DNA of 5,578 nucleotides from Frankiales bacterium (GTDB taxonomy: Bacteria > Actinomycetota > Actinomycetes > Mycobacteriales > SCTD01): positions 1 through 5,578 of the forward strand of contig JAODNS010000238.1 of NCBI GenBank assembly GCA_025465145.1. Direction: 5' to 3'. Made by a program: the position numbers and the translations under genes. The notes below the pieces were generated by a model. That model saw nothing but the letters and a program-made list of their open reading frames with translations, was not told the DNA's origin and did no database searches. Below, one piece after another: positions 5,067-5,578 of this stretch. Position 1 is the stretch's first letter, and each line of letters begins with the position of its first letter.

Positions 5067-5578
5067 GACGCCTCCTGCTGCTCGGCCTCGACCTGCTCGA
5101 TGGGGTCGACGCGGACCCGGGCCACCCGGCGTCCGTCCAGCTCGGTCACGGTCAGCCGGTGCTGGTCGACCTCGACCGCCTCGCCCAGGCGCGGCACGTG
5201 TCCGAGCGTCGCCATGACGTAGCCGGCGAGGGTCTCGTACGGCCCCTCCGGCAATCGCACGCCGGCCTGGTCGTACACCTCGTCGAGGTTCAGCAGCCCG
5301 TCCGCCTCGACGTCGACGCCGGCGATGCGCAGCGCCTCGTCGCCCTCCACGTCGTACTCGTCGCGGATGTCGCCGATGACCTCCTCGATGAGGTCCTCCA
5401 GCGTCACGATGCCTGCGGTGCCGCCGTACTCGTCGACGACGATCGCCATGTGGTGCCCCTCGCGGCGCATCTCCGACATGGCCGGGAGCACCCGCTTGGT
5501 ACCGGGCATCAGCTTCACCTCGCGGACGACGTCGGCGACCTTCATGCCGCGCGCCTTGGCAGCCGGCACCATCAGGTC
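5063..5578 (-). CDS. CNNM/HlyC-type membrane protein with CBS and CorC_HlyC domains, 3' part (5' partial)
   Basis: This is the C-terminal 171 residues of a hemolysin C/CorC-type protein; the frame is still open at the right edge. Residues 1-72 are the second half of the CBS pair: LMPGTKRVLPAMSEMRREGHH (23-43), then the strongly conserved AIVVDEYGGTAGIVTLEDLIEEVIGDIRDEYD (45-76). Residues 84-158 form the small transporter-associated CorC_HlyC domain, with the usual strand pattern around DGLLNLDEVYD, YETLAGYVMATLGHVP and a final RVARVRV strand. An acidic Glu/Gln-rich tail follows. The N-terminal CNNM (DUF21) membrane domain should lie beyond 5578. Proteins of this type are linked to Mg2+ or other divalent-cation export; 'hemolysin' is a historical label. 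The ATG within the fragment at 5572 is internal, not the start. Its TGA overlaps the DUF2505 ATG by four bases. Confidence 0.93.
   Translation of the reverse strand, partial: DLMVPAAKARGMKVADVVREVKLMPGTKRVLPAMSEMRREGHHMAIVVDEYGGTAGIVTLEDLIEEVIGDIRDEYDVEGDEALRIAGVDVEADGLLNLDEVYDQAGVRLPEGPYETLAGYVMATLGHVPRLGEAVEVDQHRLTVTELDGRRVARVRVDPIEQVEAEQQEAS
5071..5076 (-). promoter_or_regulatory. Shine-Dalgarno for the DUF2505 gene
   Basis: A full AGGAGG (minus strand) lies four bases before the ATG at 5066, inside the final codons of the CBS/CorC gene. It is the best ribosome site in the window and shows that this overlapping start is used independently as well as by coupling. Confidence 0.65.

Noticed and set aside
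4114..5217. Plus-strand open frames opposite trpS and the DUF2505 gene
   Set aside because: They lack ribosome sites and domains, and they cross several real gene boundaries on the other strand.
1..5578. A defence, phage, transposon, CRISPR or biosynthetic system
   Set aside because: All seven reading frames on the real strands are explained by core or conserved families. No transposase, integrase, repeat array or tRNA gene is visible, and base composition is even.

Overview
The window is ordinary chromosomal sequence from a high-GC actinobacterium. Every gene is strongly GC-biased at third positions, GTG starts are common, and the families present (a DUF2505 protein, an SCO4848-like small membrane protein, and a TrpRS / 2H phosphoesterase / YihY cluster) are typical of Actinomycetes. 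The gene set resembles, from memory, the Streptomyces coelicolor SCO4839-SCO4855 neighbourhood (trpS to sdhB). The exact order or genus cannot be fixed from the sequence alone.

Layout, left to right. Positions 1-177 (+) carry the C-terminal end of succinate dehydrogenase iron-sulfur subunit SdhB. Positions 178-316 are a short non-coding convergent region with a 15-bp direct repeat, a 17-bp perfect inverted repeat and a nested 14-bp palindrome. The right arm of the inverted repeat contains the stop codon of a small two-helix membrane protein (317-535, -). A 57-bp divergent spacer follows, then a secreted, C-terminally anchored D-alanyl-D-alanine carboxypeptidase (593-1663, +). It meets the next gene tail to tail, the two sharing the four bases CTAG as their stop codons.

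From 5578 down to 1660 the minus strand holds one compact run of five genes, read right to left: the 3' part of a CBS/CorC-domain membrane protein (CNNM/HlyC type), a DUF2505 protein, tryptophanyl-tRNA synthetase (trpS), a 2'-5' RNA ligase-like 2H phosphoesterase, and a YihY/BrkB family membrane protein with a long tail. The junctions are ATGA (4-nt overlap), GTGA (4-nt overlap), TGATG (1-nt overlap) and a 16-nt gap carrying a Shine-Dalgarno. This is the signature of a single translationally coupled operon whose promoter lies beyond the right edge.

No phage, insertion sequence, CRISPR array, defence system or clearly novel system is visible. The points most worth a second look are the nested palindromic element at 244-323, the unusual residues in the ATP/Trp-binding signature of TrpRS, the KNG variant of the KTG box in the carboxypeptidase, and the extra C-terminal region of the YihY protein.
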